Assembly: GCA_046329555.1 (NCBI GenBank)
Contig: JAXLUK010000001.1
Coordinates: 1,116,001 to 1,180,000, forward strand
Source of the DNA: UBA1941 sp046329555
Lineage (GTDB): Bacteria > Bacteroidota > Bacteroidia > Chitinophagales > LD1
Length of the DNA stretch: 64,000 bases
Reading direction: 5' to 3'
The position numbers and the translations under genes were made by a program. The notes under the pieces are model-generated. The model was not told the DNA's origin and made no database searches. It was given only the letters and a program-made list of their open reading frames with translations. Each line of letters begins with the position of its first letter. Position 1 is the first letter of the stretch. This document shows positions 1 through 8,515 of this stretch, piece after piece.

Positions 1-2221
1 AGCGGTTAGAATAGGCGGCGCGAAGAATGTAGATTGGGTAGTCAGACATGCCCAAAATAGCCAGCGCATCAGTTACCAAACCAATAGGTGGTGTATCAAT
101 TACAATGTAATCGTACTTCGTTTTCAGGTATTCAACGCTTTCTCTTAGGGTTGGTAATAGAATTAATTCAGATGGATTGGGAGGAACCGGACCTGAAGGG
201 ATGAAGTCAATATTGACAATATTCGTTTTGTAGATGCACGGATCTACATCGCTTTGTCCGCTGAGGATGGTACTCATGCCGCGTGAATTATCCACCTCAA
301 AAATCTTATTCAAACGCGGCTTACGCATATCGCAGTCAAGAATAATCACGCGCTTATCCAGCATACTAATGATAGCGGCGATATTCAATGCGGTAAAAGT
401 TTTGCCCTCGCCAGGAATGGTGGAGGTAGTTGAAATCATCTTAGGGCCTGGCGTATTATCCAAAAACTGGAGGTTGGAACGCAGGGCACGATAGGCTTCC
501 GAAATGGTAGCCTTCGGATCTTTCGTTACTACGATTTGAGAACGCTCCAATACCGAAGTGTAACTAGGAATAACACCAAGAATTGGTGCCTTAGACTTAA
601 ATTCAATTTCCTGAATAGAAATAATGGTTTTGTGCAACAGGTACCGGATGATTACAATCACCAAACCGGCTAATAAACCAATCAGCAAGCCCGCCAAACG
701 AACCAGAATTACTTTTGGTGAAACCGGATTTACAGGAAGCGCGGCCTTTTCCAACAGTGCATAATCTGAAACAACACCGGCACTGGCAATTAAGTAATTG
801 CTGCGCTGTTCTACCAGGCTGAGGTAAAACTTCTCTTTCGATTCACGAATTTTATCCAACCTGTTGAATTGCGACTCGATAGTTGGTACAGAAATCAACT
901 TGTTGGTGTATTCAGATGATTCTTGCGTGAGTGAATTAATTTGCCGGCGGGTAGCATCAATCGCATTATCCACGTTGCGGATTAAATCGTTCCGGCTTTC
1001 TTCAATTTTTTCATCCAGCAATTTCACTTTTGGATGATCAGGCGTTACGTCGAGCAAGGCGGTATTGCGTTCATCCTGCAATTCATTCAAGGTGTTGATT
1101 GGCCCAGATAAATCAAGTGCTGCGCCTTTCAACATAATACTAGGAATCTTATAATGCAGTCGATCAGAAACCAAGAATCTCTTGAACCATTCCAGCGTAC
1201 TCAAATCTGAAGACACTGTTTTTAAATCGATATTGACATCCGTTAAGCTGGAACTCAGTTCCTGCTGGTCGATCATGCTATTTTGCGCACGCAACATGGC
1301 CAGCGAGTCTTCAAAATTACTGAAGCCCATGTTGAACGTATCCAGTTGCTGACCGATAAAGTTGAGGATATTGGTAAAACTCTCGCGCTTCTTTTCTACA
1401 TCGTATAAAACAAACTGATCGGCCAACGCCTGTGCGATATCACGTGTTTTTACTTCATTTTTATCAGCATAAGTAATAGAGATGCTCTTGGTTTTCGGAT
1501 CCAGATTAGCCACCTTGGTTTTTGCGATGATATCACTCACCACATAACTTTGGCTCATGAATTTGTAGAAGAAAATTCCTTCCAAATCAGATTTATCGAA
1601 ACGCCGCTTTGTTTTTTTAACTGTTCCCTTGAACAATGGCGTAACCACACGCTGTCCAAAATTATACGTACGCTCAAAATCGCCCTTACTATGGTTATAA
1701 CTAATGCTAAAACTATTCTGGTTGATGATATTCACGTAAACCGGATGGTTATAGAATTTCTCATTCAACTCATAATCTTCAACAATAAATGGCGTGCTGG
1801 TATAGAGTTCCGTAGCGATGAACTTGGTTTTTCCCTCTTTGAAATAAGCCACTTTTAGCGGCAGCTTTTCGTACAAACTATCTACAATCAACCTCGACTT
1901 AATCAACTGAATTTCGCGGTTAATCTCGCCCTGATCCTGCTCGGATGCAATTTTATCAACGCCAAGAATCTGAGCTTTCTTTTCCGTTACAAAAAGCAAT
2001 ACAGAAGTTGATTGATAAATGCGCGGGGCATAGCGCAAATACAGGAAAGACAGAATGATGGCAATAACGGTAGTAATAACAATCCAAACCACCGACTTAT
2101 TCAGGATATAGATGAATAACCCAAGGTTGAACTCCTCTAAAGGGTTCGACAACGCATCATCTTCTTCCTGCTTTCGGTTTTGCAGCGTTACGTTACTGTT
2201 ATTGGCAGCGTTATTTTCCAA
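1..2221 (-). CDS. Wzc-like exopolysaccharide tyrosine autokinase (partial, C-terminus beyond window)
   Basis: This is an inner-membrane polysaccharide co-polymerase fused to a bacterial tyrosine kinase, which controls chain length and export of exopolysaccharide. About 740 codons are visible. A Wzz-type N-terminal region starts with a membrane segment near residues 43-61. A long coiled-coil periplasmic part follows, then a second membrane segment near 507-530. The cytoplasmic BY-kinase domain has Walker A STIPGEGKT near 598, Walker A' ILDCDMRKPR near 620 and Walker B YIVIDTPP near 705. The C-terminal tyrosine cluster, if present, lies outside the window. No ATG or GTG is available: the frame opens after a stop and the only fitting start is TTG at 2221-2219. 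That start overlaps the end of the export lipoprotein gene by 11 bases, which suggests translational coupling. The family assignment is firm; the start is inferred. Confidence 0.9.
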   Translation of the reverse strand, partial: MENNAANNSNVTLQNRKQEEDDALSNPLEEFNLGLFIYILNKSVVWIVITTVIAIILSFLYLRYAPRIYQSTSVLLFVTEKKAQILGVDKIASEQDQGEINREIQLIKSRLIVDSLYEKLPLKVAYFKEGKTKFIATELYTSTPFIVEDYELNEKFYNHPVYVNIINQNSFSISYNHSKGDFERTYNFGQRVVTPLFKGTVKKTKRRFDKSDLEGIFFYKFMSQSYVVSDIIAKTKVANLDPKTKSISITYADKNEVKTRDIAQALADQFVLYDVEKKRESFTNILNFIGQQLDTFNMGFSNFEDSLAMLRAQNSMIDQQELSSSLTDVNIDLKTVSSDLSTLEWFKRFLVSDRLHYKIPSIMLKGAALDLSGPINTLNELQDERNTALLDVTPDHPKVKLLDEKIEESRNDLIRNVDNAIDATRRQINSLTQESSEYTNKLISVPTIESQFNRLDKIRESKEKFYLSLVEQRSNYLIASAGVVSDYALLEKAALPVNPVSPKVILVRLAGLLIGLLAGLVIVIIRYLLHKTIISIQEIEFKSKAPILGVIPSYTSVLERSQIVVTKDPKATISEAYRALRSNLQFLDNTPGPKMISTTSTIPGEGKTFTALNIAAIISMLDKRVIILDCDMRKPRLNKIFEVDNSRGMSTILSGQSDVDPCIYKTNIVNIDFIPSGPVPPNPSELILLPTLRESVEYLKTKYDYIVIDTPPIGLVTDALAILGMSDYPIYILRAAYSNR

Positions 2222-2984
2222 GCGTTTTCGAAAGTGTTATAGTTGAGAATACTAGTGTAATCGCTGAAAGAATCGGAGCAATTTCTACTAACACATCGGA
2301 AGCGATGCGTTTTCTTTGTTCCACGTATACAATATCATTCGACTGTAAAACCAAATCTGCCTGACGCAATCCTTCCAGGGTATAAAGATTAACTATCCGC
2401 ACTTGTGGGTTTTTTAAATCGCCATGAATTACTTTGATGTTGTATGATTTTACCGACCGGTCCAATCCCCCTGCTTTAGCCAGTACTTCGGGCAAGGTAG
2501 TTGGGTAATCATTCAAAGGAATTACAAATCCCATGGTACCTTTAAATACAAAAACCCTCCGGTTCTCTACCTTCAGAACCACAAAAGGATTCACGAAAAG
2601 GCCGGCGTACTTTTGTGCCAGTATGTTCTCCAGTTCGCTTTGTGTGTAGCCCTTAACATAGAATTCTCCAAGAACAGGTAGTTTTGCAAACCCTTCCTGA
2701 TCAACGGTATAGGTGGTCACTTTGTTATCCGGTCGTTCCTGATTAGGCCGGTCAGTACTCACCATTTGGCCACCTAACACATCTATTAACTTGAAACCAT
2801 CTCGCGAATATACCTGCAAGCTGAGCGCATCCCCGGGTTGAATTACATATTGCTCAATCTGTTTCTTAGCCATTTCAAAAAACTGATAATCCTTCTGTTT
2901 GAACATTTCATTCGGATAGAAGACTTTACAGGAAGAAAATAGCACGCTGACCAAAATGGCCGTTATCAGTTGTTTGCCCTTCAT
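2211..2984 (-). CDS. Wza-like polysaccharide export lipoprotein (OPX family)
   Basis: This is an outer-membrane polysaccharide export protein, the channel partner of the Wzc-like kinase encoded just downstream. The 257-residue product starts with a lipoprotein signal peptide whose lipobox LFSSC puts the lipidated cysteine at residue 19. A Poly_export domain follows (YVIQPGDALSLQVYSRDGF, near 47-65), then SLBB-type soluble ligand-binding segments (FKGTMGFVIPLNDYPTTLPE near 149-168). A hydrophobic C-terminal stretch (near 233-252) could form the membrane-spanning helix of the octamer. The gene lies 55 bases after the glycosyltransferase and overlaps the kinase gene, as expected for one export operon. 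Confidence 0.9.
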   Translation of the reverse strand: MKGKQLITAILVSVLFSSCKVFYPNEMFKQKDYQFFEMAKKQIEQYVIQPGDALSLQVYSRDGFKLIDVLGGQMVSTDRPNQERPDNKVTTYTVDQEGFAKLPVLGEFYVKGYTQSELENILAQKYAGLFVNPFVVLKVENRRVFVFKGTMGFVIPLNDYPTTLPEVLAKAGGLDRSVKSYNIKVIHGDLKNPQVRIVNLYTLEGLRQADLVLQSNDIVYVEQRKRIASDVLVEIAPILSAITLVFSTITLSKTLGK

Positions 2985-3039
2985 TTGTTACAGGTACAAA
3001 CCTAATATAAAAAGAAAACTTATCGCAATGGCACCAACA

Positions 3040-4230
3040 TCAGCGCCGCTGATTGAGCAATCGGGTATACAAGGCATCCATATCTGCGGCTAGCCGCAAA
3101 TGGCTGAACCGGGTCATGGCGTGTTCCACGCCAGAATTGCTCATTTGCAACCTTAAGCCATCGTCCTCAACTAGTTGTAACAGATTTTCAGAAAAAGCAG
3201 GAAGGTCGTCTGAGGCCGAAAGCAAGGCTGTTTTCCCTTCTAACACCACATCGGCAATACCACCCACCCGCGTACTTACAATGGGTTTACCGGACGCCTG
3301 CGCTTCAATCAAACTCACCGGAGTACCTTCATTAAATGAGGTCAGGGCAATGATGTCCATGCCGGCATTTGACACATCAATATCTTTTATCCAACTGGTG
3401 AAGGTGAGGATATTAGATTCCTGCAGGTTGCTGTTATTAAATGCCAGACCTAATTGGCGGGCAAGGGCTTCTACTGCCGGCCGTTGGTCGCCATCGCCGA
3501 TAATAAAGGCGCGCACCTTTTTCTGCGTGCGGTCAGCTACATATTTCAGCGCTCTTAAAAACAATGGATGGTTCTTGACCGGCACCAAGCGGCCTACAAT
3601 GCCAATGGCTATTTCGTCATCCTTTATTTGATATTTAGTACGGAAATTCCGCCGCTTTTCTTCGCGGTTCTCCGCAAAACGGGAAAGATCAAAACCCAGC
3701 GGAACAATTTCAAATTTTTCGCGTGGGGCGATATGAAATTCATCCACCAACTCGTTACGCTGGATATCACTGAGTGCCACAATAGCGGTGGTTTTCTTTG
3801 CCAGATACCGCTCTATTTCTAAAAAAACTCTGGTTTTAAGAGGCGAAAAATAGGAATGAAAAACATGCCCGTGAAAGGTGTGCACAATCACTGGCACGCC
3901 GGCATGTGCCGCTGCCAACCGACCAACAGCACCAGCTTTAGCTGCATGTGTATGAACAATATCTGGTTTGAAATCACGAATAATCTGCCTAATGCGGAAA
4001 TACGCTTTGTAATCACGCAAGGGATTCAGTTCACGGTACATTTCCTGGATATACATCGGATGCAAATCCAGATTTTTTAAAATGAACTCTGAACTTTCTT
4101 CCGTTTCATCGTTCATGCCAGCCAACAGCAGCGTGTCGTATTTGGGTTGTAAATAGCGAGTAAGATTAGCGGCGTTGTAAGTAGGACCGCCCAAATTCAG
4201 ACGGTTGATGATGCGTAAAACTTTTGGCAT
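3040..4230 (-). CDS. GT4-family glycosyltransferase
   Basis: This is a cytoplasmic retaining glycosyltransferase with a GT-B fold, probably adding a sugar to the lipid-linked repeat unit of the exopolysaccharide. The 396-residue product has the Gly-rich N-terminal loop RIINRLNLGGPTYNAAN (near 6-22) and the acceptor-side motif VHTFHGHVFHSYF (near 116). The donor-side motifs are GIVGRLVPVKNHP (near 210) and the E-x7-E signature EGTPVSLIE (near 305). It starts 6 bases after the beta-barrel gene and precedes the export lipoprotein, so all four genes are probably one transcript. Donor sugar and acceptor cannot be read from the sequence. Confidence 0.9.
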   Translation of the reverse strand: MPKVLRIINRLNLGGPTYNAANLTRYLQPKYDTLLLAGMNDETEESSEFILKNLDLHPMYIQEMYRELNPLRDYKAYFRIRQIIRDFKPDIVHTHAAKAGAVGRLAAAHAGVPVIVHTFHGHVFHSYFSPLKTRVFLEIERYLAKKTTAIVALSDIQRNELVDEFHIAPREKFEIVPLGFDLSRFAENREEKRRNFRTKYQIKDDEIAIGIVGRLVPVKNHPLFLRALKYVADRTQKKVRAFIIGDGDQRPAVEALARQLGLAFNNSNLQESNILTFTSWIKDIDVSNAGMDIIALTSFNEGTPVSLIEAQASGKPIVSTRVGGIADVVLEGKTALLSASDDLPAFSENLLQLVEDDGLRLQMSNSGVEHAMTRFSHLRLAADMDALYTRLLNQRR

Positions 4231-4236
4231 GTTGAT

Positions 4237-5070
4237 CTAATATCCCCAATCCTGGCCCAGGTAGAAGTGGCAGCCCACATGCAATCCTACATAAAAAACA
4301 TGTGAACTCTGATATTTTACATCATTCTTACTATACCATTCAATTCCTTTCATGAAAGAGCCATTGATATCGGTGATACCGAAGTAACTCGTTATACCTA
4401 AATTAAAGTAAAACCAGTCTTTAGGATAAATATCCACGCCAGTTCCCAATGAAACACCTACATCGAACTTTTTGAATCGTTGATCTGTGGTTAATCCGAT
4501 TGGCGGCCCCGGGTTGTATGGGATATTCTTAATTTTTACTTCTTCCGTAGCAATAGTGCGGATATTCGCCTGGGGACCCAACAGGATATAGTAATTCGCT
4601 TCATCGCCAATTTGCGTCTGATACTTCAGATGCAGCGGCAGTTGAATAAACTGCATGGTGATTTTTCTTTTCACATTCACATACTCACCATCAGGCGCGT
4701 AGTACGGAGAAAGTGGATTGGAAAAATCAACACCGCCCACAAAATTATCATCGTATTTCTGTCCACCGAAACAATAATTCGGTTCAAACTGAATGCCCAG
4801 ATTAGGATGAAAATTGTACCCTACATTAACACCAACCATTCCACCCCAGGTGAAGGAGTAGTCCATCTCAGACTGACGAACAATAGGGATATGAAACAGA
4901 TTCAGGGTATTATAGTTATTCTGATTAAAAATCCAGGTACTGTTGGCCGAACCAGATACGCCAATATGAAAGCCTTTTCGAAGCATTCCGGCATATCCCC
5001 AGGCATGCGTGGTTGCTGGCAAGCCAATCGTTAAGCCAAGTAGAAAAATTCCCAGATAGCGTTTCATCAT
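4237..5070 (-). CDS. outer membrane beta-barrel protein of the exopolysaccharide operon
   Basis: This is a predicted outer-membrane beta-barrel protein. The start at 5070 (MMKRYLGIFLLGLTIGLP) gives a clean signal peptide ending near THA. An upstream in-frame start at 5094 would add eight residues ahead of the basic n-region and would leave almost no leader behind the TAAATTTG element at 5092-5099. The mature part has alternating aromatic and hydrophobic strands (GGMVGVNVGYNFHPNLGIQF, KFDVGVSLGTGVDIY) and ends VGLHVGCHFYLGQDWGY, in the style of PorT/OMP_b-brl porins. As first gene of the export operon it may assist polysaccharide passage or surface retention, but no direct evidence links it to a substrate. 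Confidence 0.75.
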   Translation of the reverse strand: MMKRYLGIFLLGLTIGLPATTHAWGYAGMLRKGFHIGVSGSANSTWIFNQNNYNTLNLFHIPIVRQSEMDYSFTWGGMVGVNVGYNFHPNLGIQFEPNYCFGGQKYDDNFVGGVDFSNPLSPYYAPDGEYVNVKRKITMQFIQLPLHLKYQTQIGDEANYYILLGPQANIRTIATEEVKIKNIPYNPGPPIGLTTDQRFKKFDVGVSLGTGVDIYPKDWFYFNLGITSYFGITDINGSFMKGIEWYSKNDVKYQSSHVFYVGLHVGCHFYLGQDWGY

Positions 5071-5091
5071 ATTTCGAATTTCAAACGTAAC

Positions 5092-5099
5092 CAAATTTA
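5092..5099 (-). promoter_or_regulatory. Bacteroidota -7 promoter element (TAAATTTG) for the exopolysaccharide operon
   Basis: On the minus strand this reads TAAATTTG, an exact match to the Bacteroidota -7 consensus TAnnTTTG. It lies 21 bases before the preferred start at 5070. A TTG at the usual -33 spacing is not obvious, so support comes from the -7 element and its position only. Confidence 0.5.
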
Positions 5100-5191
5100 A
5101 TCCCTTTCAGCACAACTTATCCACGCCGCCCTGAGGCAGTGGATGATTCTGTTTTCGTTTCTTTACGTGTAAAAGGCAAAAATAGTTCCCG

Positions 5192-5968
5192 GTGCATCCA
5201 GCATTATTCCGATTATTCTCTCTGTTACGCTACAAATGGCAGTCTAAAAGCGTGTACTACATCCATTCGCCCTTTGTGTATGCGTTCTTTGAAAAGGTGT
5301 TACGCAGTTCTGCAAAAAACGAACTATGGCCTGCCATTCAACAACTTAGAAAACAAACCGGCGATAACCGCACCGTTATTCCCCCGGTTGATTACGGCGC
5401 CGGCACAGGAAAAGAGCGCACTGTTGCCACTATTGGCAGTAAAACGGCTATTCCGGAAAAATACGGCCAATTGCTGAGTTGCGCTACTCACTATTTCCAG
5501 CCAAAAAATATTCTGGAATTAGGCACCTCGCTGGGTTTTAGCACCGCCTATCTGGCTGCAGGCGCACCCTTGGCAAACGTGATTACGATAGAAGGCAATC
5601 CTCATTTATCGGCATTGGCTCAACAACATTTCAGGCAATTACAACTGAGCCAGATTGAAGTGGTTACGGGGAATTTCGATGCGTTGTTACCCGAGTTATT
5701 ACCCGAAAAGCAATTCGATCTGGTGTTCGTTGATGGTAACCATCGCTTTGAGCCCACCGTTCGCTATTTTGAATGGTTGCTCTCATCAACGCACGACCAA
5801 TCGGTTTTGATTTTTGACGACATCTACTGGAGCGAAGAAATGCGCGATGCATGGCAATACATCAAGAAGCATCCACGTACCCGTCTTACCATTTCCGTAT
5901 GGCGAATGGGATTCGTATTCTTTCGATCAGAAAATCTGGCCACCGAGCATTTCGAGCTGCGCTATTAG
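5192..5968 (+). CDS. class I SAM-dependent methyltransferase
   Basis: This is a 258-residue O-methyltransferase-like enzyme. It begins at a GTG two codons after an in-frame stop, so no longer N-terminus is possible. A later start would lose the N-terminal segment YYIHSPFVYAFFEKVL, which from memory recurs in Bacteroidota homologues. SAM-binding motif I is ILELGTSLGFSTAYLA (near 109-124). An acidic motif follows (ITIEGNP) and then FVDGNHRFEPTVRYFEWLL and LIFDDIYWS. The DG-H and DDI-W motifs resemble metal-dependent O-methyltransferases of the catechol or caffeoyl-CoA type. It is transcribed away from the exopolysaccharide operon, and its substrate is unknown. Confidence 0.8.
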   Translation: MHPALFRLFSLLRYKWQSKSVYYIHSPFVYAFFEKVLRSSAKNELWPAIQQLRKQTGDNRTVIPPVDYGAGTGKERTVATIGSKTAIPEKYGQLLSCATHYFQPKNILELGTSLGFSTAYLAAGAPLANVITIEGNPHLSALAQQHFRQLQLSQIEVVTGNFDALLPELLPEKQFDLVFVDGNHRFEPTVRYFEWLLSSTHDQSVLIFDDIYWSEEMRDAWQYIKKHPRTRLTISVWRMGFVFFRSENLATEHFELRY

Positions 5969-6126
5969 CGCAGGCAGCGTTTGCTAGCACCGAATCTAAA
6001 TCTCGTTGATGTCATCAAGCGATGTAGTAATAAATGTTTTCATGATAGTGCTTCGCAAAAGAACCGCAGCGGCAGCAGCCAAAACATCCGTTACAATTGG
6101 TATTTTCACTCCGTACCAGTACGGAT

Positions 6127-6318
6127 ATGGATCCCGGAAATAACTATCTGAAGTATACCAGCATGGCCGCAGAAATGTTGGTTACTATAGGCGCAGGCGC
6201 CTTGTTAGGTCATGTATTGGATGCGCATTTTCAACTCACTACACCCTATTGTACCGCTGCGTTTTCTTTGGTTTTTGTAGTGATTGCGATGTACCGGGCT
6301 ATTCGGCCGTTTCTTTAA
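6127..6318 (+). CDS. AtpZ/AtpI-like small membrane protein
   Basis: This is a 63-residue protein with two hydrophobic helices separated by a short DAHFQLTTPY loop: MLVTIGAGALLGHVLDAHF and the segment ending LVFVVIAMYRAIRPF. This is the layout of the AtpZ/AtpI family, which accompanies F0F1-ATP synthase operons and is linked to ion supply or c-ring assembly. I prefer the ATG at 6127; a TTG at 6097 would add ten residues without a hydrophobic or conserved character. No atp genes are in the window, so the gene is an orphan here. Its 3' end overlaps the convergent monooxygenase gene by 4 bases. Confidence 0.65.
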   Translation: MDPGNNYLKYTSMAAEMLVTIGAGALLGHVLDAHFQLTTPYCTAAFSLVFVVIAMYRAIRPFL

Positions 6319-7640
6319 ACAGCCGGTTGAACTGATGGGGCATTCCCGGGAATGGCCTTCAGTAAAGAGGCGCTGTATTTGAAATAATCTACTTCAATCA
6401 AATGTCGTTTTGACTTGGTAAAGCCTCGATCAATTTGCGCTACTTCTTCATCAATTACAGCGTTCATATTGTCAGGCAATACTGCATTTCCGGCAAAATA
6501 ATTAGCCAGTAGTTTTGCCTGAAAATCTGCTAGTTTCCAAAAGCATCCTGAAGCTTGAATCAATCCGATAAAGGCCAGATGGTCATATTCAGGATGCAAC
6601 ATCCTTCTATATAAACGAACCGGTTTATCTTCAAAATCAATTAACTGTTTATCGAAAAACGGGAAGGTGATCTTAAATCCGGTGGCCGCGATGATGACAT
6701 CAAATTCTTGTTTAGATCCATCTGTAAAGTGTACCATCTTGCCATCAAACCTCGAAATATCGGGCCGCGGCGTAATTCTGCCATGACGGATGTAATACAA
6801 CAATTCACTATTACTTACCGGATGTGATTGCCGCACGCCGTGATCAGGGCGTTGCAGACCAAAGCGGGTGATATCGCCATTTTCCAATCGCAACACTAAA
6901 CTATACACCATATCCAACAAAGCATCAGGCACCCACTGAAAGCGGTTCGCAATCACATCTGCCGGTTCACCAAAAACAAATTTAGGAATGAAGTGATAGC
7001 CACGCCGCATGGAAATTGCCGTAGTAGCCGCTACGCGACAAACTTCTACGGCAGCATCGCAGCCTGAGTTTCCGGCGCCAATTACTAATACTCTTTTCCC
7101 GGCAAATGGTTTGTTGTTTTTAAAAGAATGGCTGTGCAGAAACTCCCCTTCAAAAATGCCTTCATATTTTGGGAAGCGGGGATTCCAATGGTGGCCACTG
7201 CACACCAGTAAGGCATCAAAAACTTCTTCTTCAACAACACCCTTTCTTTCGAAAATAATTTGCCATCGGCCATCCACCCGATTAATATGTTTCACCGTGG
7301 TGTGAAACTTCACTTTCGGTGTAACACCGAAGTGCTTGGCGTACTCCTGAAAATAGGTAGCCATTAACCAGTGCGACGGATAATCGGGATAGTGATCAGG
7401 CATCGGGAAATCGAGGTAGGCAGAATGGCGCTTTGAAGTAATAATATGCGTGGTTTCGTAAACAGAAGAATGCTCAACTGCTTCGGTATAAACCCAATTG
7501 CCGCCAATTACGCCTGATTGTTCGAAGATGGTGATGTTATGATACCCAACCTGCATCATATTCTTGGCAGCGGCAATACCAGATGATCCGGCACCGATGA
7601 TAGCGATGCGCGCCTGCTTAGGTGAAATCATCTTCTTCAT
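6315..7640 (-). CDS. flavin-containing monooxygenase (FMO-like)
   Basis: This is a class B flavoprotein monooxygenase that would use FAD and NADPH to oxygenate a nucleophilic or carbonyl substrate. The 441-residue product has an FAD-binding Rossmann motif GAGSSG (16-21) and a second dinucleotide motif GAGNSG (near 187). Between them lies the FMO fingerprint FEGEFLHSHSF (near 162-172), which fits FxGxxxHxxx[YF] better than the Baeyer-Villiger form ending in W. The ATG-type motif IAATGFKITFPF lies towards the C-terminus. It follows the alpha/beta hydrolase gene by 43 bases on the same strand, so co-transcription is likely. The substrate is unknown. Confidence 0.88.
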   Translation of the reverse strand: MKKMISPKQARIAIIGAGSSGIAAAKNMMQVGYHNITIFEQSGVIGGNWVYTEAVEHSSVYETTHIITSKRHSAYLDFPMPDHYPDYPSHWLMATYFQEYAKHFGVTPKVKFHTTVKHINRVDGRWQIIFERKGVVEEEVFDALLVCSGHHWNPRFPKYEGIFEGEFLHSHSFKNNKPFAGKRVLVIGAGNSGCDAAVEVCRVAATTAISMRRGYHFIPKFVFGEPADVIANRFQWVPDALLDMVYSLVLRLENGDITRFGLQRPDHGVRQSHPVSNSELLYYIRHGRITPRPDISRFDGKMVHFTDGSKQEFDVIIAATGFKITFPFFDKQLIDFEDKPVRLYRRMLHPEYDHLAFIGLIQASGCFWKLADFQAKLLANYFAGNAVLPDNMNAVIDEEVAQIDRGFTKSKRHLIEVDYFKYSASLLKAIPGNAPSVQPAV

Positions 7641-7683
7641 CTTACATCAATTTTGCTGGTGGAAATTAGTTTAAAAAAAGAAT

Positions 7684-8496
7684 TTACAACTGATCGAGCC
7701 ATTGGGCTACACGCTGCGCCACCGTTTGCCAGCGGGTATCTAACATCATATCATGCGCTACCGCAGGTAAGGATTCAAACTCAGCGCCGAAAGCGGTAGC
7801 CGCTTTTGCCAGCACTTCGCGATCTAATAGAAAATCATGCTCGCCATGAAGAAACAACAGAGGCACATCCACAACTTTTGCATTGTGCAAATCCATAAAA
7901 AGTAAATCGAGGTAAGCCCGATAGGATTCGCTATGCAAGGCCGCCTGCGTACGCAGTAACATGTCGCTACTGATATCGGCTGAAAAGCACAGCGTTTGAA
8001 CCGCAAAAGGCGTTTCAGCAAATGGATCAGTACTTAAAGAAAGATTGCCGCGAATAAATTTTAGCGGGAACTTTATGGCTGTTTTCAAACTCCCTTTCCA
8101 CATGCCGCCAGGTGGAATGGGCGAAAGTAAAACACCGGCTCGCAGGGCCATTCCTTCCAGCAATAACTTCTGCAAAATAAACCCGCCCATGGAATGACTT
8201 ACCACGATGGCATCAGGCACCCGCAGCAACGCCTCCTTCACATCCTCTACATAATCGGCAATGCGCCACCAACGCCGACGCGCTACACCCCAACTATTTC
8301 CATGCCCGCGATAGCTTAGCGTATAACAATGATAGCCCAGCGATTGAAAATATGGCACAAAGCACCATTCCCAACACCAGGCGGCATGACTCATACCATG
8401 CAAGAACAACAATGAACCTTTATGCGACGGTGTTGTTGCAGGAAAGGAATTTAATTCCAGTTTACGGTTGGTTGTAAATTGTGTATTTTGCTCCAT
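7684..8496 (-). CDS. alpha/beta hydrolase, cytoplasmic
   Basis: This is a 270-residue alpha/beta-hydrolase fold enzyme (esterase/lipase type) without a signal peptide. The oxyanion-side motif LFLHGMSHAAW occurs near residue 31. The nucleophile elbow is VVSHSMGG (near 97-104), with Ser in place of the usual Gly before His. The acid is probably the Asp of LFLHGEHDFLL (near 218) and the catalytic His lies in AVAHDMM (near 247). The gene is divergent from the secreted hydrolase at 8516 with only 19 bases between start codons, and precedes the FMO-like gene. A two-step oxygenation and ester hydrolysis is possible but is only inferred from the neighbourhood. Confidence 0.85.
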   Translation of the reverse strand: MEQNTQFTTNRKLELNSFPATTPSHKGSLLFLHGMSHAAWCWEWCFVPYFQSLGYHCYTLSYRGHGNSWGVARRRWWRIADYVEDVKEALLRVPDAIVVSHSMGGFILQKLLLEGMALRAGVLLSPIPPGGMWKGSLKTAIKFPLKFIRGNLSLSTDPFAETPFAVQTLCFSADISSDMLLRTQAALHSESYRAYLDLLFMDLHNAKVVDVPLLFLHGEHDFLLDREVLAKAATAFGAEFESLPAVAHDMMLDTRWQTVAQRVAQWLDQL

Positions 8497-8515
8497 GTCC
8501 TGCCTTCCAAATTAA

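Noticed and set aside
3053..3631. 192-codon plus-strand frame opposite the GT4 gene
   Set aside because: It is antisense to a gene with clear GT4 motifs and shows no domain of its own.
5969..6126. Possible RNA gene between the methyltransferase and AtpZ-like genes
   Set aside because: I found no cloverleaf, terminator or conserved RNA shape in this 158-base gap.
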